DNA from: Zygnema cylindricum | Taxonomy: Eukaryota > Streptophyta > Zygnematophyceae > Zygnematales > Zygnemataceae | Reading direction: 5' to 3' | DNA length: 64,000 nucleotides | Assembly: GCA_037447655.1 (NCBI GenBank) | Contig: JBBHKE010001152.1 | Coordinates: forward strand, 129,293 to 193,292 | The notes under the pieces: model-generated | Databases searched by the model: none | Told to the model about the DNA's origin: nothing | The model's input: the letters and a program-made list of their open reading frames with translations, nothing else | Made by a program: the position numbers and the translations under genes | Shown: positions 35,699 through 48,111 of the stretch, piece after piece | Layout of the letters: every line of letters begins with the position of its first letter | Position numbering within the stretch: the first letter of the stretch is position 1

Positions 35699-36442
35699 TG
35701 TAATAAGATCTCCTACCTCTCAAAAAACGAATTACTACAACCAATTTCAACCACACATTCCACACATTGGAAAAATACACATCCACTTTGTAAAGCACTC
35801 ACATAAGGATAAACTTTAAATTAGAAGAAGCTTTTGTCCACATAACATTAGCTCGGTCTCTTACCCTCGTGGCTCAACCCTTCTTTTTAAATTCTTTTCC
35901 ACTGCTCTCCTCTCTTAATAATTCTATCTCTTAACTACTAAAACACAACTTAGTTTGTAAGAGATTTCAGTGCCAAAATGCCTATGCTCCAATTTGGTTT
36001 TAATTGCTCAAGACGAAGATCAGTCAAGATTTCCACAAATTTTTTCAAAGGAAAAGATGTCTACTCCTCTTTTAGACTTCACTATTTATCCATCATCGCT
36101 CTGGACTCGCCAAGCCAGAATCAACACTCCGTTGGACAGGTTTTACCTCGGGCAATCATTGATAAGCTATGACTCAGACTGACCAATGCAATAACGTGCG
36201 AAATCTCTTACTAACTACGTTGCATTTACCAACCAATCAACACTACGTTGCACTACGTAACACTTACGTGCAAAAGTGCGCTCCAAACGAAACGCGACTT
36301 CGCAAGAAGGTGCGTCACATATTTCGCATGCGAAACTACCTACGAAATTCCATTAAGTGAAAGTGACGTTTCGTACTAAAAATTGTACGAAACAACCTTC
36401 GTGCGCACTAAACGACTAAATGTTTCATTAGTACTTTATAAA
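35699..36442 (-). repeat. LTR of gypsy E copy 2 (outer end not resolved)
   Basis: The inner end is fixed by the CA and primer site at 35699-35700. The LTR extends rightward an unknown distance and must stop before the Copia LTR fragment at 36443. No second E LTR exists in the window for comparison, so the boundary given is an upper limit. Small open frames here have no recognisable domain. Confidence 0.45.
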
Positions 36443-36565
36443 TGTTGGAATTCAAGTATTTTCTAGGTCTAGAGATTGCAAAATAAAAAGCAAAATAGTA
36501 GATATTGACAGCCTGCCTCTAACTCCTCCTCAAGTCCCCACACTTGTCGCAGTCACTGAAGACTG
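36443..36565 (+). repeat. Copia LTR 5' fragment
   Basis: TGTTGGAATTCAAGTATTTTCTAGGTCTAG followed by GCCTGCCTCTAACTCC and ACTTGTCGCAGTCACTGA matches the first ~120 bp of the Copia LTRs, then diverges. The hairpin loop is kept but the stem is poor. It is a remnant of a broken insertion. Confidence 0.75.
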
Positions 36566-37383
36566 AAGACTCCTAATCGCGCAATTCTTTCGCGGACGTC
36601 TATCGAATTCATAACTTTATATTCCTAACTTTTTAATACCTATTTACGACCAAGTTTGATCCATTATTACTGTTAGAGTTTATTGGAAGTCTGCTCCATT
36701 GTGTCAGGTCGGTAACAAACCTTCCTCAATTATGATTGGCGCCACTAGGTTAGAGTTCAGATTCTAAAAATCTTGAAAAAAATCTACAAACAGAATATCT
36801 GTACAAAATTTCTGTACCATCGGAGGTAATTAATTATTTGTACATAAAGTTTCCCGCTAGATTTTTATTTTGAAAATGGAAATAAAAATTTTGAAACAGA
36901 ATGGCAAAAAGACGCGACAAACTTTGAAGGTCGCTACAAACTTTGAATGTCGGTGGATGTCACACGAAGCGTGCGAGGATATTTTCACCTGACCTGCATT
37001 CAACGTGGCAAGAGGCACATGGCATGTACGACGTTTACGCTTGTGATCGCTTGTACAACGTAGATATTTTCTTCCCTTCTCACCTGTACCAATGGTAATG
37101 AATGGCATTCATCTGGTGGGCCCCAACTCTCCTCGCGAGGAGAGTTAGGGCCCACTGGATGATGTGCTCGATTGTTTCGCGAACCTCGAAAAGTGATAAA
37201 TCCAACGGTCACGAATCACGCTCACATCATTGGAGCTTCATGACAGTTTTCGAGTAACGATGTTTCTTCTGACAAAAAAAAAATATGGTACGGCTCTGTA
37301 CGGTGCTGTACGAAAACGTACGGCGTCAAGTAATAAACCCCATTTTTTGTCTAATCCAACTTCACCTTAAGGCTAAGGAAAGT
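36566..37383. other. Anonymous DNA left of gypsy D copy 1
   Basis: No gene or element recognised. Near 37285-37335 GTACGG recurs four times (TGGTACGG, TGTACGGTGCTGTACG, CGTACGG). Near 37124-37148 there is an inverted repeat AACTCTCCTCGCG/CGAGGAGAGTT. Confidence 0.45.
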
Positions 37384-38550
37384 TGTCAAGCTCGAGTGCT
37401 TTTCAAGCACCCCTTTTTATTACCGAGGATTTCCGTACCCTTCCTACCCGTACTGTTCTCAGATTATGGAGAAACAAGCACTACCAGCCGGAAGGATTAT
37501 AGTATTTCCTCTACGAAACAAGACGCACTTTATTTCGTGCCTAAAGGAGGTCGGACGACAAAGTTTTACAGTCGGAAAGATCGCAGTTCCGTTACATAAC
37601 ACTAGCTTCCACCAGCCCTAGTGGGGGGTATATTGTGGATTGCCACGTAGACTTCCGCACTGTAATCTAGATTATGTTGTTAGCTGCCTGTAGCAATTTA
37701 GTTCAGGTTCAGCTGACCAGTGGTTCATTTATTACATTAAGTCAAAGCTTGGCACTTGTGTGTCCTTTTAGTACTTTGTCTTAAAAACTATGGAACAAAC
37801 AATAACTTTCGGCCGCGGATCTAGCCGTAATCAGAGGTCCAACTTTTTGCCCCAAGTGTAATACACATTATTTTGTCTTATGTCAGTTCGGTTGTCGTTG
37901 CTAGCCGCTCATTGGCTAATAACGTAGGTTTGACTTTTGGACCTGAAACGGGACAAGCTTTTCCTGTATAAGGCACTTGGGGCCGAAGGAGACAGGTTGC
38001 TTTTCAGTACTGTCTCCTATGAAAACCCTCAAAAAATCCAACAAACTTTCTTTTGGAAGAATCTTTGTTTTGTTTGACTCTATTGCCATCATTGTTTTGG
38101 ATTGGTCCATTGTAGGAATCATAGTTCGGGCTGGTAGTTGGCACTTTCGTCCCTTTGGGTGATTTTTGGATTTTTCGTTGCTTGAAACTGAGAAGAGTTT
38201 GGTCGGTTCCGAACTGCGCACACCGAGGGTTGAAGGAGTACCAATCCTATTTACACTACCATCGGGAGAGAGTTCACCCTTGTCTCTTTGTCATCGTAAA
38301 TTGCCGAGATATGTTAAGCTTGCTTCGCCATCTTTTATATCTTCCATCTTATATTTTATTTCTGTGGTCAAGGTGATATTGTTAAATTTGAAACAGCCAT
38401 TCCTATTTATTTCTATATGTCAACGTGGGAGTGCATTGTGTATTCGCTTGTAGTTTCTTTTGCTTTGGCGTGAACTCCCCGGAGTAAAACTGCCACTTCC
38501 TTGTATCGAAACAGTGGGTTTTCAGGAACAAATGTTATAAACTTCCCGTG
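37384..38550 (+). repeat. LTR (B segment) of gypsy D copy 1
   Basis: Closely matches 57080-58250 over its whole length, from TGTCAAGCTCGAG to ACTTCCCGTG. The ~300-bp A segment that precedes B in copy 2 is absent here. Either the LTR is truncated exactly at the A/B border or B alone is the LTR. Confidence 0.75.
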
Positions 38551-38684
38551 GATGAGTGCAGTGCTGAAAAGCCACATGTCTCCTTCGGAGTAAAGGGGAT
38601 AGGAGCTTTTGACTTTAGAAGCTCTCTTTGCGTAAGCGAGTTTTGTTTACTTTCGTTTCTTCTTCTTTCGAGACCTTTGTCATC

Positions 38685-41023
38685 ATGGGGGGAGGCGAAG
38701 CTCAAGATAAGAACCTCTCCGGTGCCAGGCAGGAAGAACGGGCGAATCAAAAAGCGGTGGCACCAGAAAAAGAGTCACAGGTTCCCGAAGAATCCGTCCC
38801 TTTCACTTCGTCTGCAAACATGGAGCGGTTTCTCCAGGGGATGATGCCTGAGCCTGTTAGAGTTGAGACTCCTCCAAAACCTCCCGAATCGCAAACTTCG
38901 CCCCCATCTCTTATTAGCCTCACTACTGAACATTTTCCCTCCTTGGCGGAGGCCTTCAGAACCTTTGCCAAGGAAAGAAACCCAGCGCACAGGCTCAAGA
39001 AAGAAACCGAGTGTCACCCCGGGCCAGGCCAAAGAGGCAAGCTCAGCGGGAGCCCCTTTTGGGTCCTCTTCCGGAGGTCGGGCTTCAGACTAGATCAAAG
39101 ATTCCTAGGGCCGAAATTCAGATTGACCTTGCGGTTTTGACAGATCCTAGTCGCCCTGGTCGAAAGGAACTCCTTGCCCTTCATGATCTTCATAAACTGA
39201 AGGTGAAGCAGGAGTTGGTGCAGAGAGTGGCTTGGTCGGATCAACCCCGGGTGGTTAAACTAGTGGGAGGGGTGGTGGAGATTCTAAGCAGCTCTTCAGA
39301 GAGTGGTTCCTCACAAACCTTGCAGGAAAGGCCCAAGAGGGCTCCTCCTTCTCGCCCTCCTCCATCTTCTTCCCAAGACACTGCAGCAAGCCGACCGTCC
39401 CGGGTGCGCCCTGGTTCGAGGTCTCGTAGGGGAGCAGGTGGCAGCGAGAGAGGGGCAACAAAGCCGGTGAGGGGGAAGAAGTTTGACCATAGGGATAGTA
39501 AGGGTAGATTGGCACCTCTTCCCAAGGAAGAATCTTCCCCAACGCCGGCGCCATTCTCCACGGAGTGATCTTCCCCTATGGCACACCGTGTTTTCCCTGA
39601 CGGAGGGTTTTCTGGCGACCCGAACACACTGACCCAGAGGTTCCCTAAGCAGAACCAGAAGAGTTGTCCGAGGGATTGTGGAGAGCCAGGGCTACAGATC
39701 TAGAAATTCTAGGAGCAAGGATAGCTGATCTGACCGGAGTAGTGGAAAGGGCTAAGGAACTAGTGGACATTTTGAAATCTCAGGGCCAGGCTACGGCGGG
39801 GGTTGGACCCGTCACAGTAGATTGGGAGGCTTTGGAGGAAGAACAAAGAAAGTTGTGGGAGTAGGAATTGAACCTCATCCGGGAAGCTCGGTAGAGGTCA
39901 AGTGGGATCCTCAGTGGGCAGATTCCTTTAACACCAGTAGCGGAACCCATGTCCGGAGCTCAACCCCAGGCTCCTTCTTCGGAGAATAGTCAGGAAACTC
40001 CTCTTCAACGGGAAGAGGGGGCATACACAAGACCTAATATTGGGGGTTTGGGTGCAGATTCACCGTCTGAAATCGCAGGCTCCACGGGAAGAGCCTACTA
40101 TTGTTTCGGTGGAGGTTTCTGTAGCTGTTAAGGCCTTAGTGGAGTTACAACCGGACGAAAGAATTCAAATACCCTTGAGACCGTCTACACCTCCTTCGCC
40201 TCCACCTAGACTGTCCCTTGATCCTCCTCCTTTCCCTCTTCATCCTCCTACCTCTCACTCCCAGGATCCGGCAGCAGAACCCCGGGACAATCCCATCTCC
40301 TTTCCCTCACCTTCCGTTTCCCTTACTGGAGCAGACCGTGGGTCACCAGGTTCGCTGAATTTACCTTACAAGTCAGACGTCTACACTCCTCCTCAGCGGC
40401 GTTCCCCATCCTCCAGTTCCGGAACTCCTCGTCCCGAAACCTCCCGAAGACGGCTCCGGAAACAGACCCCTTTTCGGTGACGAACTCCTTCCCCTCAGAA
40501 CTGCCTTCGTCGTCTCCTTCTCCATCCCTTCCCAGAGATCAACCTTTAAACCAACCTCAGATCCACATCCCTTCAGAGGAGATAGTTCTTAAAGACGAAA
40601 GGTATTCCCGTGGATATCTAGGAGTGGACGAAGGGGTGTGGGCCCTTCCTTCTACTACACCTGGCCAGACAAGTCTTCAGACGCTGATACCCTCTGCACC
40701 CTGGGGGCCAGGAGTTCTCCCCAAGAGGAATATCCTTCCTCCAGCCGTCCTTTGAGGGGTTGGTACTTCCTTTGCGGGAGGAGTAACCACACCTAGCAGA
40801 GATGCACCTCCTACCGGAGGAGAAAGTGGTTCTGGTTCCGAAGAAGAGGACAAAGGGGTCACTTCGCCGGCACAGTTCGTCAGTCCCACCGACCTTTCCT
40901 TTTCTCAGTTCACCCAATCAGCGGAAGAAGAGAAACAAATGGGGGATATTCCAATATTTACGGGGACAGCTCGGGGATCGCTTTCTTAGATTTCGAGTTG
41001 TTGTGGAAATCGTTCACCCAATC
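38685..41023 (+). pseudogene. Gypsy D gag, proline-rich N-terminal region, copy 1 (disrupted)
   Basis: Starts ATG at 38685 (MGGGEAQDKNLSGARQEERA), 135 bp after the LTR. It continues through frameshifts (about 39010, 39660, 40040 and 40750) as a charged then strongly Pro/Ser-rich polypeptide with SRPPPSSSQDT, TPPSPPPRLSLDPPPFP and RSPSSSSGTPRPETSRRR. A helical-looking stretch WEALEEEQRKLWE near 39820-39860 ends in a stop. The part 39752-41023 is homologous to 48112-49380 of copy 2, where a typical capsid follows, so this is an N-terminal extension of Gag. Homology stops at about 41023 against inverted gypsy E. Role unknown; the composition suggests a disordered region. Confidence 0.7.
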
Positions 41024-44000
41024 AGAAATAATTCATCTCGAACCATCACAATTATTTCAAAACATCTACTTAAATGATCTCCGACTACATTTGTCTTTCC
41101 GGGAATATGTTTGACATTAAATTTGAAATATGCTAATTTTTGCAACTACCTAACTTGTCTGCAATCATAATCTGTGCATCACTTAATCTTTGTAGATAGA
41201 AGAGTGCGCTTGTTTTAACTGGTTGATATGTATCACTGGATGAATTTTTGTTGAAGGCGGAAAGTCCAATTTGGCAGCAACTGACGATACTATCTCGATT
41301 ATAGTAAATGGTCCGATGTGCTTAGGAGCAAATTTCCCAGTAGGATCTCTTTGTCCCTCGATCTTGCACTTGTAATGAGTTGTTGAAAGCCAAACCTTGT
41401 CACCTGTGCTTGCCATCCAATCACCCCGTTTTCGATTAGCATTTAGTTCTTGCCTTCTTTGTGCCTCCACTAATGCATCCCGTACTGTTTTCCAAACTGT
41501 TTGAATGTATTCCCAAAATTCCGTTCCAGAACCCCTATTCTCTTGTGTGACCCCTGTTATTAAGTCTAATGCTTCTCTCGGTTGGTATCCGTATGCAACT
41601 TCAAACGGTGAGAATCCTGTACTAGCATGTTTACATGAATTGTATGCAAATTCCATTAATGGCAGTTTAGATTCCCATGTGTTCTGAACTCCACTGCAAA
41701 CAGTCCTAAGCATTTCTTCCAGTGTACGGTTCATCCTTTCTGTTTGTCCATCTGTCTGAGGATGATAAGAGGTACTCAATTTTGATTCAGTACCTAAATT
41801 TTGCTGCAATTCTTCCCAAAATGCAAATGCAAATTTAGAATCCCAATCACTGACTATAGACAGGGGAACTCCATGATGTCTGACCACGTTGTCGAAATAT
41901 AACTTTGCAATATCTACAACTGAATGAGTAGTTTTGCAAAGGATAAAGATTGCCATTTTACTGAACCTATCGACTACGACCATGATACTGTCATTTCTTC
42001 TTCTAGATGTAGTTGGTAACCTTACAATAAAATCCATACTGGCAGATTCTCATGGTCTTTCGGGGATATCTAAAGGTTTTAAGAGACCTCTAGGTTTATG
42101 GTTACTAAGTTTACTCTGTTGGCAAGGGACACAACTTTCCACGTGTTTCGACACCTCTTTTGCCATCCCTGGCCAAAAGAATCTACTCTGCAACCAACTA
42201 AGAGTTTTATCTCGACGTAGATGTCCTAAATACTCATGGGCTTCGTGTAAAAGTTGTTTCCTCAAGTCTCATATTTCAGGAATGCATAACCTATCCCCTG
42301 TTCGCAAATATAGTAAACCATCTTCTATTCTAAAGTTTTTGACATGCCTCTCATTCAATGGGTCAGAATTCCCTCCCGAAATATTCTTGCAAATCACAGC
42401 AAAAAAAGAATCTTTATCATAACCATTTCTAACAACATCTAAAAATAATTCATCTCGAACCATCACAATTATTTCAAAACATCTACTTAAATGATCTCCG
42501 ACTACATTTGTCTTTCCAGGAATATGTTTGACATTAAATTTGAAATATGCTAATTTTTGCAACTACCTAACTTGTCTGCAATCATAATCTGTGCATCACT
42601 TAATCTTTGTAGATAGAAGAGTGCCTTATTATCACTGTGAACTGTAAATTCTTTATTATGCGAATAATAACGCTATTTTACCAATGCATGAACAATTGCA
42701 AGTAATTCTTTTTCCTGTGCTGGATAGTTCTTTTCAGCATCATTAAATTTCCTGGACTCAAAAACAATAGGATGAAAATGTTTCCCGACTTTTTGACTTA
42801 TGACTGCACCTAGACCTTTATCAGATGCATTAGTAGTGATCAAAATTTCATATTCCTCAGCACGATTAGGATACACCAGTGTAGGAGCAAAGGTAAACTT
42901 CCCTTTTAGTTCCTCGAAAGCTCTTTCTTGATCACCTCCCTATACAAACGTCTCCTTCTCCCGAAGTAAATCCGTCAATGGTGCGGCGATCATACTGAAG
43001 TTCTTGATAAATTTTCCGTAATAAGTGGCCAATCCCAAAAATGATCCAACTTCTGTGACATTGGTGGGTTGCTTCCAATTGTGTATTGCAGTAATTTTCG
43101 ATGGATCTGTTTTAACACCTTCCCCACTAACTATATGTCCCAAAAATAATTGTTAACTTTTAAGAAAGCTGGATTTTTACAATTTTCTATATAACTTTCT
43201 TTCCCTTAGCCTTTCCAACACTTTCTTTAGATGAATTACATGTTGTTTTTTAGATTTGTTGTAAATTAAAATATCATCTATAAACACCTGAACAAACTCA
43301 TCTATATAATCAGAAAATGTTGGGTTCATTAATCTTTGATAAGTAGGTGGTGCATTCGTCAAACCAAATGGCATCACTATCCATTCAAAATGACCGACTC
43401 TAGTTCTAAAAGCAGTTTTATCAACATCTTGAGTTCTAATTGGCACCTGATTAAAGCCACTACGCAGATCAATCAAAGAAAATAATTTAGCGCCTTTCAA
43501 ACGATCTATCAAATCAAAAATTAAAGGTAATGGATACTTATCCTTCACCGTAATCTTGTTAAGACTACGATAGTCGACACACATCCTCAACGATTCGTCC
43601 TTCTTTTTGACGAAGAGAACAAGTGCTCCGTACGCTGTCTTGCTAGGCTGAATATGTCCTTTCTCCAAAAGCTCCTTGATTTGTTTCTTTAACTCTTCCT
43701 GCTCAAAGAAGCTATACTTATAAATTCATGTGACAAGAGGATTACACCCAGGATCAAGGTTAATAACATGTTCAACATCTCGGGAAGGTGGCCTCCCTGA
43801 GGTGAAGTCACTTGGGAAAACATCTCTAAATTCAAAAATCAAATCTTTAAAAGCAGCATCAGATGTATTAATGTCAGTTACAAAATCAGATTTTTGTTTT
43901 TCGAAAGTTTTAGTGGTGTCTGATTTAGGGATGATATGAATGGTAGTGTTTTCTCCCCACCTTTCATCAGTAACTGCCTCAGTTACTAAAAACAAGAAAG

Positions 44001-46042
44001 CATGATTTGTTTTATCTTTTAAGTGCTTTTTAAATTGTTTAGCAAATATCAAACCTTCCACTCCCAATCTCGTTACGTTATTTACATGATTCCTATGCAA
44101 TTTCTTAGGAGATAATGCTTGCAAAACCTTCCAACCGTTTTCATACTTCACTTTCAAGGTGTTAATTACCCAATTAATTTGAGGATTGTGTTCAGTTAAC
44201 CAAGGTTTTCCCAGAATTAGTTCTTCACATCCCAAATTAATTATTTCACACACAACTCTCATTTTATGACCTTGGATATCAACTTCAATTGTGTCAGTTT
44301 GTAAGTCTAATGTCGACTTATTTCCATTTGCCACTTGAACCTGTAAAGGCTTTTCCCTTATGACAGTAGGAATTTTATTTTCCTCTACAAATCTATGTGA
44401 AATAAAATTATGTGTGGCACCTGAATCAACTATTATTCTCAACAGTTTTCCTTCCATTAATGACTCGAATCTAATCAAACTGTGTCTGGTGTCATCATTA
44501 CTTAACTGTCCTAACTTAGGTCTGTTGTTGAGAATTTCATCAGAAGGATTCTTTAAACTATGCAGTGTAGTGAGAATTATAATAAATTCAGCTATCCTAC
44601 CTTTTCCATTCATTAATTTGCCCTCCAAAGTTAACTCTTTGACTTTTGGATCCGGTTGACTCAACTGAGGACTTTCAGTTAGTCCTTTCCGTTTCCCACC
44701 TCCTGGGCTTTTCCTGCTCAGCTATGTATAATGCAATATCCTCTTGGAGACCTTCATTTACTTCGGCTGTTTTGAGAAAACCTTTATATGTACAATCTTA
44801 AGCGTAATGATCTGGACCTCTGCATTTGAAACAAGCTACTTTCTTTTTAGATTTTATGCACTCTCTACTAAAATGTCCCTCCTCTCTATACTTATAACAG
44901 TTATTTTTTTTCACTTGTGCACACTCAAATGCTTTATGACCCTTTTTCTGACAAATAGTGCATGCGGGGATGGTAAGGTTGGGCTTCTTGGCATTAATTC
45001 TTGGTTTAGGACTTTTAATGTATCCCCCTCTATTATTATATTTATTTCTTGCATTAACACTATGTCCACTCTTTTGATTTCCCTTGAAGATATTTGCCTA
45101 TTCACCAGACCAGTAATCTGACTCTCTTCTACAAATTTCTCCTCATCCCACTCTGATACTTCATTCAAATTACCCCTGAGTGATCGAGTTTCCAGATTAT
45201 ACCCCAACGGATCCTCTAATTCCAATTATTTATCTTGTAATTCCTTCAAATTATTACACTTTTGATGTTTTAGTTATGATTTCAGTATAAGATTCAAATA
45301 GTTCAAGAAATGCAATTTAGCCATTTCATCAGTCAAACCTATGACATGAATGTTAGATGAGTCAAATTCCACAATATAATCCTTCACAGATCCAGTCTGC
45401 TTACAGTTCAACCACTTTTCTTCTATTCTAGATTTAAAAGTGACAGACAAGAAACGCGATTTGATCGCGGTTTTAAAATTTTCCCAATCAGCATTATCAG
45501 GAATCAAATTAGACCTTCCTTGAGTATAATACCAAATCTGAGCATCGCCTTTTAGACAGCTAACAGCAAAAGAAGTGTAATTGCACGATCACAATTTCTA
45601 GACTCCAAATAATACTCCATATAAAAAATCGAAGCATCCAACTCATCGATCCTGTTACCATCAAACGATGGTGCCTCACTAATAGACAATTTTAGATCCC
45701 TTATCTTCTTAGGTCTATCATGATCATCCTCCCTAAAAATGATATTCTTTTTCCTACTCTCACCCTTTAGGTCATTCATATCATTCTTGGTCTGAATTAA
45801 GTTAATAAGTTCATCTTATTTCTCATTTGAAACATTTCCATTTTCTTTTACAACTTTCAATTCTTTTTTCAATTCGGAAATGGTTTCATCGACAGCAGCA
45901 GCATGATTATTAAATCTTTTGACCAATTTTACAGTCCGCTTCTTCAACACATTCAACACATTCTCCATTTCACGTTTCCATGCAAAATCTGCCATTATCA
46001 CACAATGAAATCAAGCAAAAGAAAGATAGAGTATAATTTCCC
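41024..46042 (-). mobile_element. Ty3/gypsy retrotransposon E, copy 1 (inverted, partial)
   Basis: A second minus-strand E copy with gag, protease, RT, RNase H and integrase, cut by a 132-bp gap on its 5' side. At its 3' side (41024-41210) a ~185-bp piece of the RNase H/integrase linker, duplicated from 42442-42628, replaces the expected end. No LTR is present. Confidence 0.88.
41183..45995 (-). pseudogene. Ty3/gypsy gag-pol polyprotein, E copy 1 (disrupted)
   Basis: Start ATG at 45995-45993 (MADFAWKREMENVLN). On the minus strand: capsid 45779-45274; CCHC-like knuckle near 44925-44960; protease VDSGATHNFIS near 44400-44435 in an uninterrupted 312-codon frame; RT 43668-43177 with FIDDILIY near 43263-43287; RNase H 42876-42562; integrase HHCC near 42265-42050 and core 42037-41183 with RLPTTSRRR, SDWDSKFAFA and HPQTDGQTERMNRT. 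The C-terminal GPY/F-type motif is KFAPKHIGPFTIIEIV. This is a chromovirus-like integrase tail, but the sequence ends (SSIYKD) before any chromodomain. Stops and frameshifts separate the domains. It is better preserved than copy 2. Confidence 0.9.
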
Positions 46043-46174
46043 NNNNNNNNNNNNNNNNNNNNNNNNNNNNNNNNNNNNNNNNNNNNNNNNNNNNNNNNNN
46101 NNNNNNNNNNNNNNNNNNNNNNNNNNNNNNNNNNNNNNNNNNNNNNNNNNNNNNNNNNNNNNNNNNNNNNNNNN
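46043..46174. other. Assembly gap (132 N)
   Basis: Undetermined bases between the leader of gypsy E copy 1 and Copia fragments. Confidence 0.99.
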
Positions 46175-46249
46175 TTCACTTTGCTTATGGCGCGTACATA
46201 AATAATGCCGATGCTAATTTAAGCTAAGATTAGCCTGTCGGTCTTAATC

Positions 46250-46566
46250 GCTATCTACTGATGTACGGAACCATTCAGAATATAGTTCCATACGCAAAAG
46301 TACATCTGCCGGTGTACTTTATGTAGGGACAGTGTAAGACATGCCCTAAATGTCAACACATGTCATACCCAGATTAGGTGCCATAATCTCCGGAGATTCC
46401 ACGATCCAATGTAATTACGCCACGCGTTATACGATGTGGCGATGGCCACAAACCGCCGAAATCTTCTTCCGCGATATCGGCGCTAATTCTGGCTGTCCGA
46501 TTAGAATCGAATTTAATCGTAGCCGTAATAAATACATGCGCGGTATTCGTTTCACTTAAGAAATAA
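46250..46566 (-). repeat. Inverted Copia LTR fragment
   Basis: The reverse complement matches the middle of the family-A LTR, from the GAAACGAATACCGCGC region to GGTTCCGTACATCAGTAGATAG. It abuts a plus-strand RNase H fragment at 46567, so the join is a rearrangement. Sequence at 46175-46249 is not recognised. Confidence 0.8.
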
Positions 46567-47042
46567 ATGACATCACTACTTGGAGTGATGCTAGTTATGG
46601 TGATGCTTCGATGAGGAGATGTACTTCTGGATATTTATTATATGTGGGTGATGGGGATTGCTGTTGGAGGAGCAAACAACAAAAATTTATTGCTCAGTCC
46701 ACCATGGAGGCTTAGTATATGGCCTCTTGCTGTGCTGTAAAAGAATTGATGTGGGTCAAGTCTTTGCTTGGTGAGCTTGGTCACCTTAAGAGTGGTGTGC
46801 ATAAATATTTTTGTGATAATCAGGCAGCAATCGCTATTTCTGCCAATCTTAAACATCATTTTAAAGATAAACACATGGACATTAGACTAAGCTATGTTAG
46901 AGAGAAAGTAGAAATCAAAATAATCAGCTTAGAGTACCGACCAGATAGTGAGATGGTAGCAGATATGATGACCAAACTTGTGCCTTCCCCTAAACTAATT
47001 TTTTGCAGGGAAAAGTGTGGTCTGAAATTAAAGATTGACTAG
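46567..47042 (+). pseudogene. Copia RNase H 3' fragment
   Basis: Homologous to the last ~158 codons of Copia pol: DITTWSDASYGDASMRRC, SKQQKFIAQSTMEA, a TAG stop near 46713, then VKELMWVKSLLGELGHL and the C-terminus KCGLKLKID. Only the RNase H end is present; the 5' side joins an inverted LTR piece. The purine tract and a 3' LTR follow. Confidence 0.9.
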
Positions 47043-47055
47043 AAAATAAGGGGAC

Positions 47056-48111
47056 TCTAGAAATTAATGGTACAATTTTAGTATTTTCTAGGTTTTAAAT
47101 AGAAATATAGAAAAAAGCCGAGGCACTCTACCTCTAACTTCTCTGCCCAAACTCTCAAACTTGTCGCAGTCATTGAGAAATTGAAGAGGGAGCTAGAGCC
47201 ATGGCTACCTAAGCTATCCAGAGGTTTACGGGAAATTTATATTAGTTAGGGTTTATTTATTTAAAAGGATGTGCCGGCGACAGGAGTTGAACCTTGTACC
47301 TACCGGCCGACAGACAAGAAGTAGCCGGTAGCCTTAGCCGTTTTCTCTAGATATAACATTAAGTAGTATATAGTATGATATTTATTTAAACATGTAAACG
47401 TAGGATAAATCATTTAACTGTAATTGTTTACGGTATACATAGATCCGGTAATGTAAAAGTACGGAATACGGTACGAGCAAGAAATCAATACCACGCATTT
47501 ATTTCTTAAGTGAAACGAATACCGCGCATGTATTTATTACGGCTACAATTAAATTCGATTCAAATCCGACGGCCGGAATTTGCGCCGAGATCGCGGAAGA
47601 AGATTTCGGCGGTTTGTGGCCATCGCCACATCGGATGACGCTTGGCGTAATTACATTGGATCGTGGAATCTCCGGAGATTATGGCACCAAATCCGGATAT
47701 GACATGTGTTGACATTTAGGGTATGTCGTACTATGTCCGTACATAAAGTACACTGTCAGCTGTACTTTTGCGTACATAACTCTATTCTGATTGGTTCCGT
47801 ACATCAATAGATAGATTCTGTGAGAGAGATAGGACTTAGAAAAATTAGGAGATAGGACCCTCTCTCCCAGAGAGCTTCTATACAAAAGGTCAACTTTGAC
47901 CCTCCATAACTTACTGCTCAGGGGAGCAAATTCAGAGATTCTTCTTGCTATCGACTTAAGGGAGTCTTCCCTTCTCAAGGGTGTAGGTGCTCAAAGTGTT
48001 TGTCTGCCAGGGTGGCAGTTATTCTTGCTGAAACACAAAGGGGTCAGGATTATCCTAGAGGCTTCTTGGAAGCTGTCCACTCTGAGGACTTATGGAGGTC
48101 TCAAAGTTTCA
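47056..48111 (+). repeat. Copia 3' LTR inserted in gypsy D copy 2
   Basis: A 1056-bp family-A LTR, starting TCTAGAAATT (TG mutated to TC) and ending GTTTCA. Gypsy D gag resumes directly at 48112 with AGGAACTAGTGG, so the Copia element had inserted into D. The left flank is lost. It carries a good minus-strand B-box, GGTTCAACTCC, at 47283-47293. Confidence 0.88.

Larger units (their letters stand above)
30459..35699 (-). mobile_element. Ty3/gypsy retrotransposon E, copy 2 (inverted, partial)
   Basis: A minus-strand Ty3/gypsy element. From right to left: LTR end (TTACA at 35699), primer site, ~760-bp leader, gag, protease, RT, RNase H and integrase, cut by the assembly gap at 30459. Integrase after RNase H is the gypsy order. 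The LTR continues to the right of 35699, but its far end could not be placed. It is closely related to the copy at 41024-46042. Confidence 0.88.

Noticed and set aside
40040-40755. Proline-rich host protein (extensin-like)
   Set aside because: The same sequence recurs at 48420-49160 followed by gypsy capsid and knuckle, so it is part of gypsy D gag.
41934-42422. Plus-strand 162-codon open frame
   Set aside because: It is the antisense shadow of the gypsy E integrase on the minus strand.
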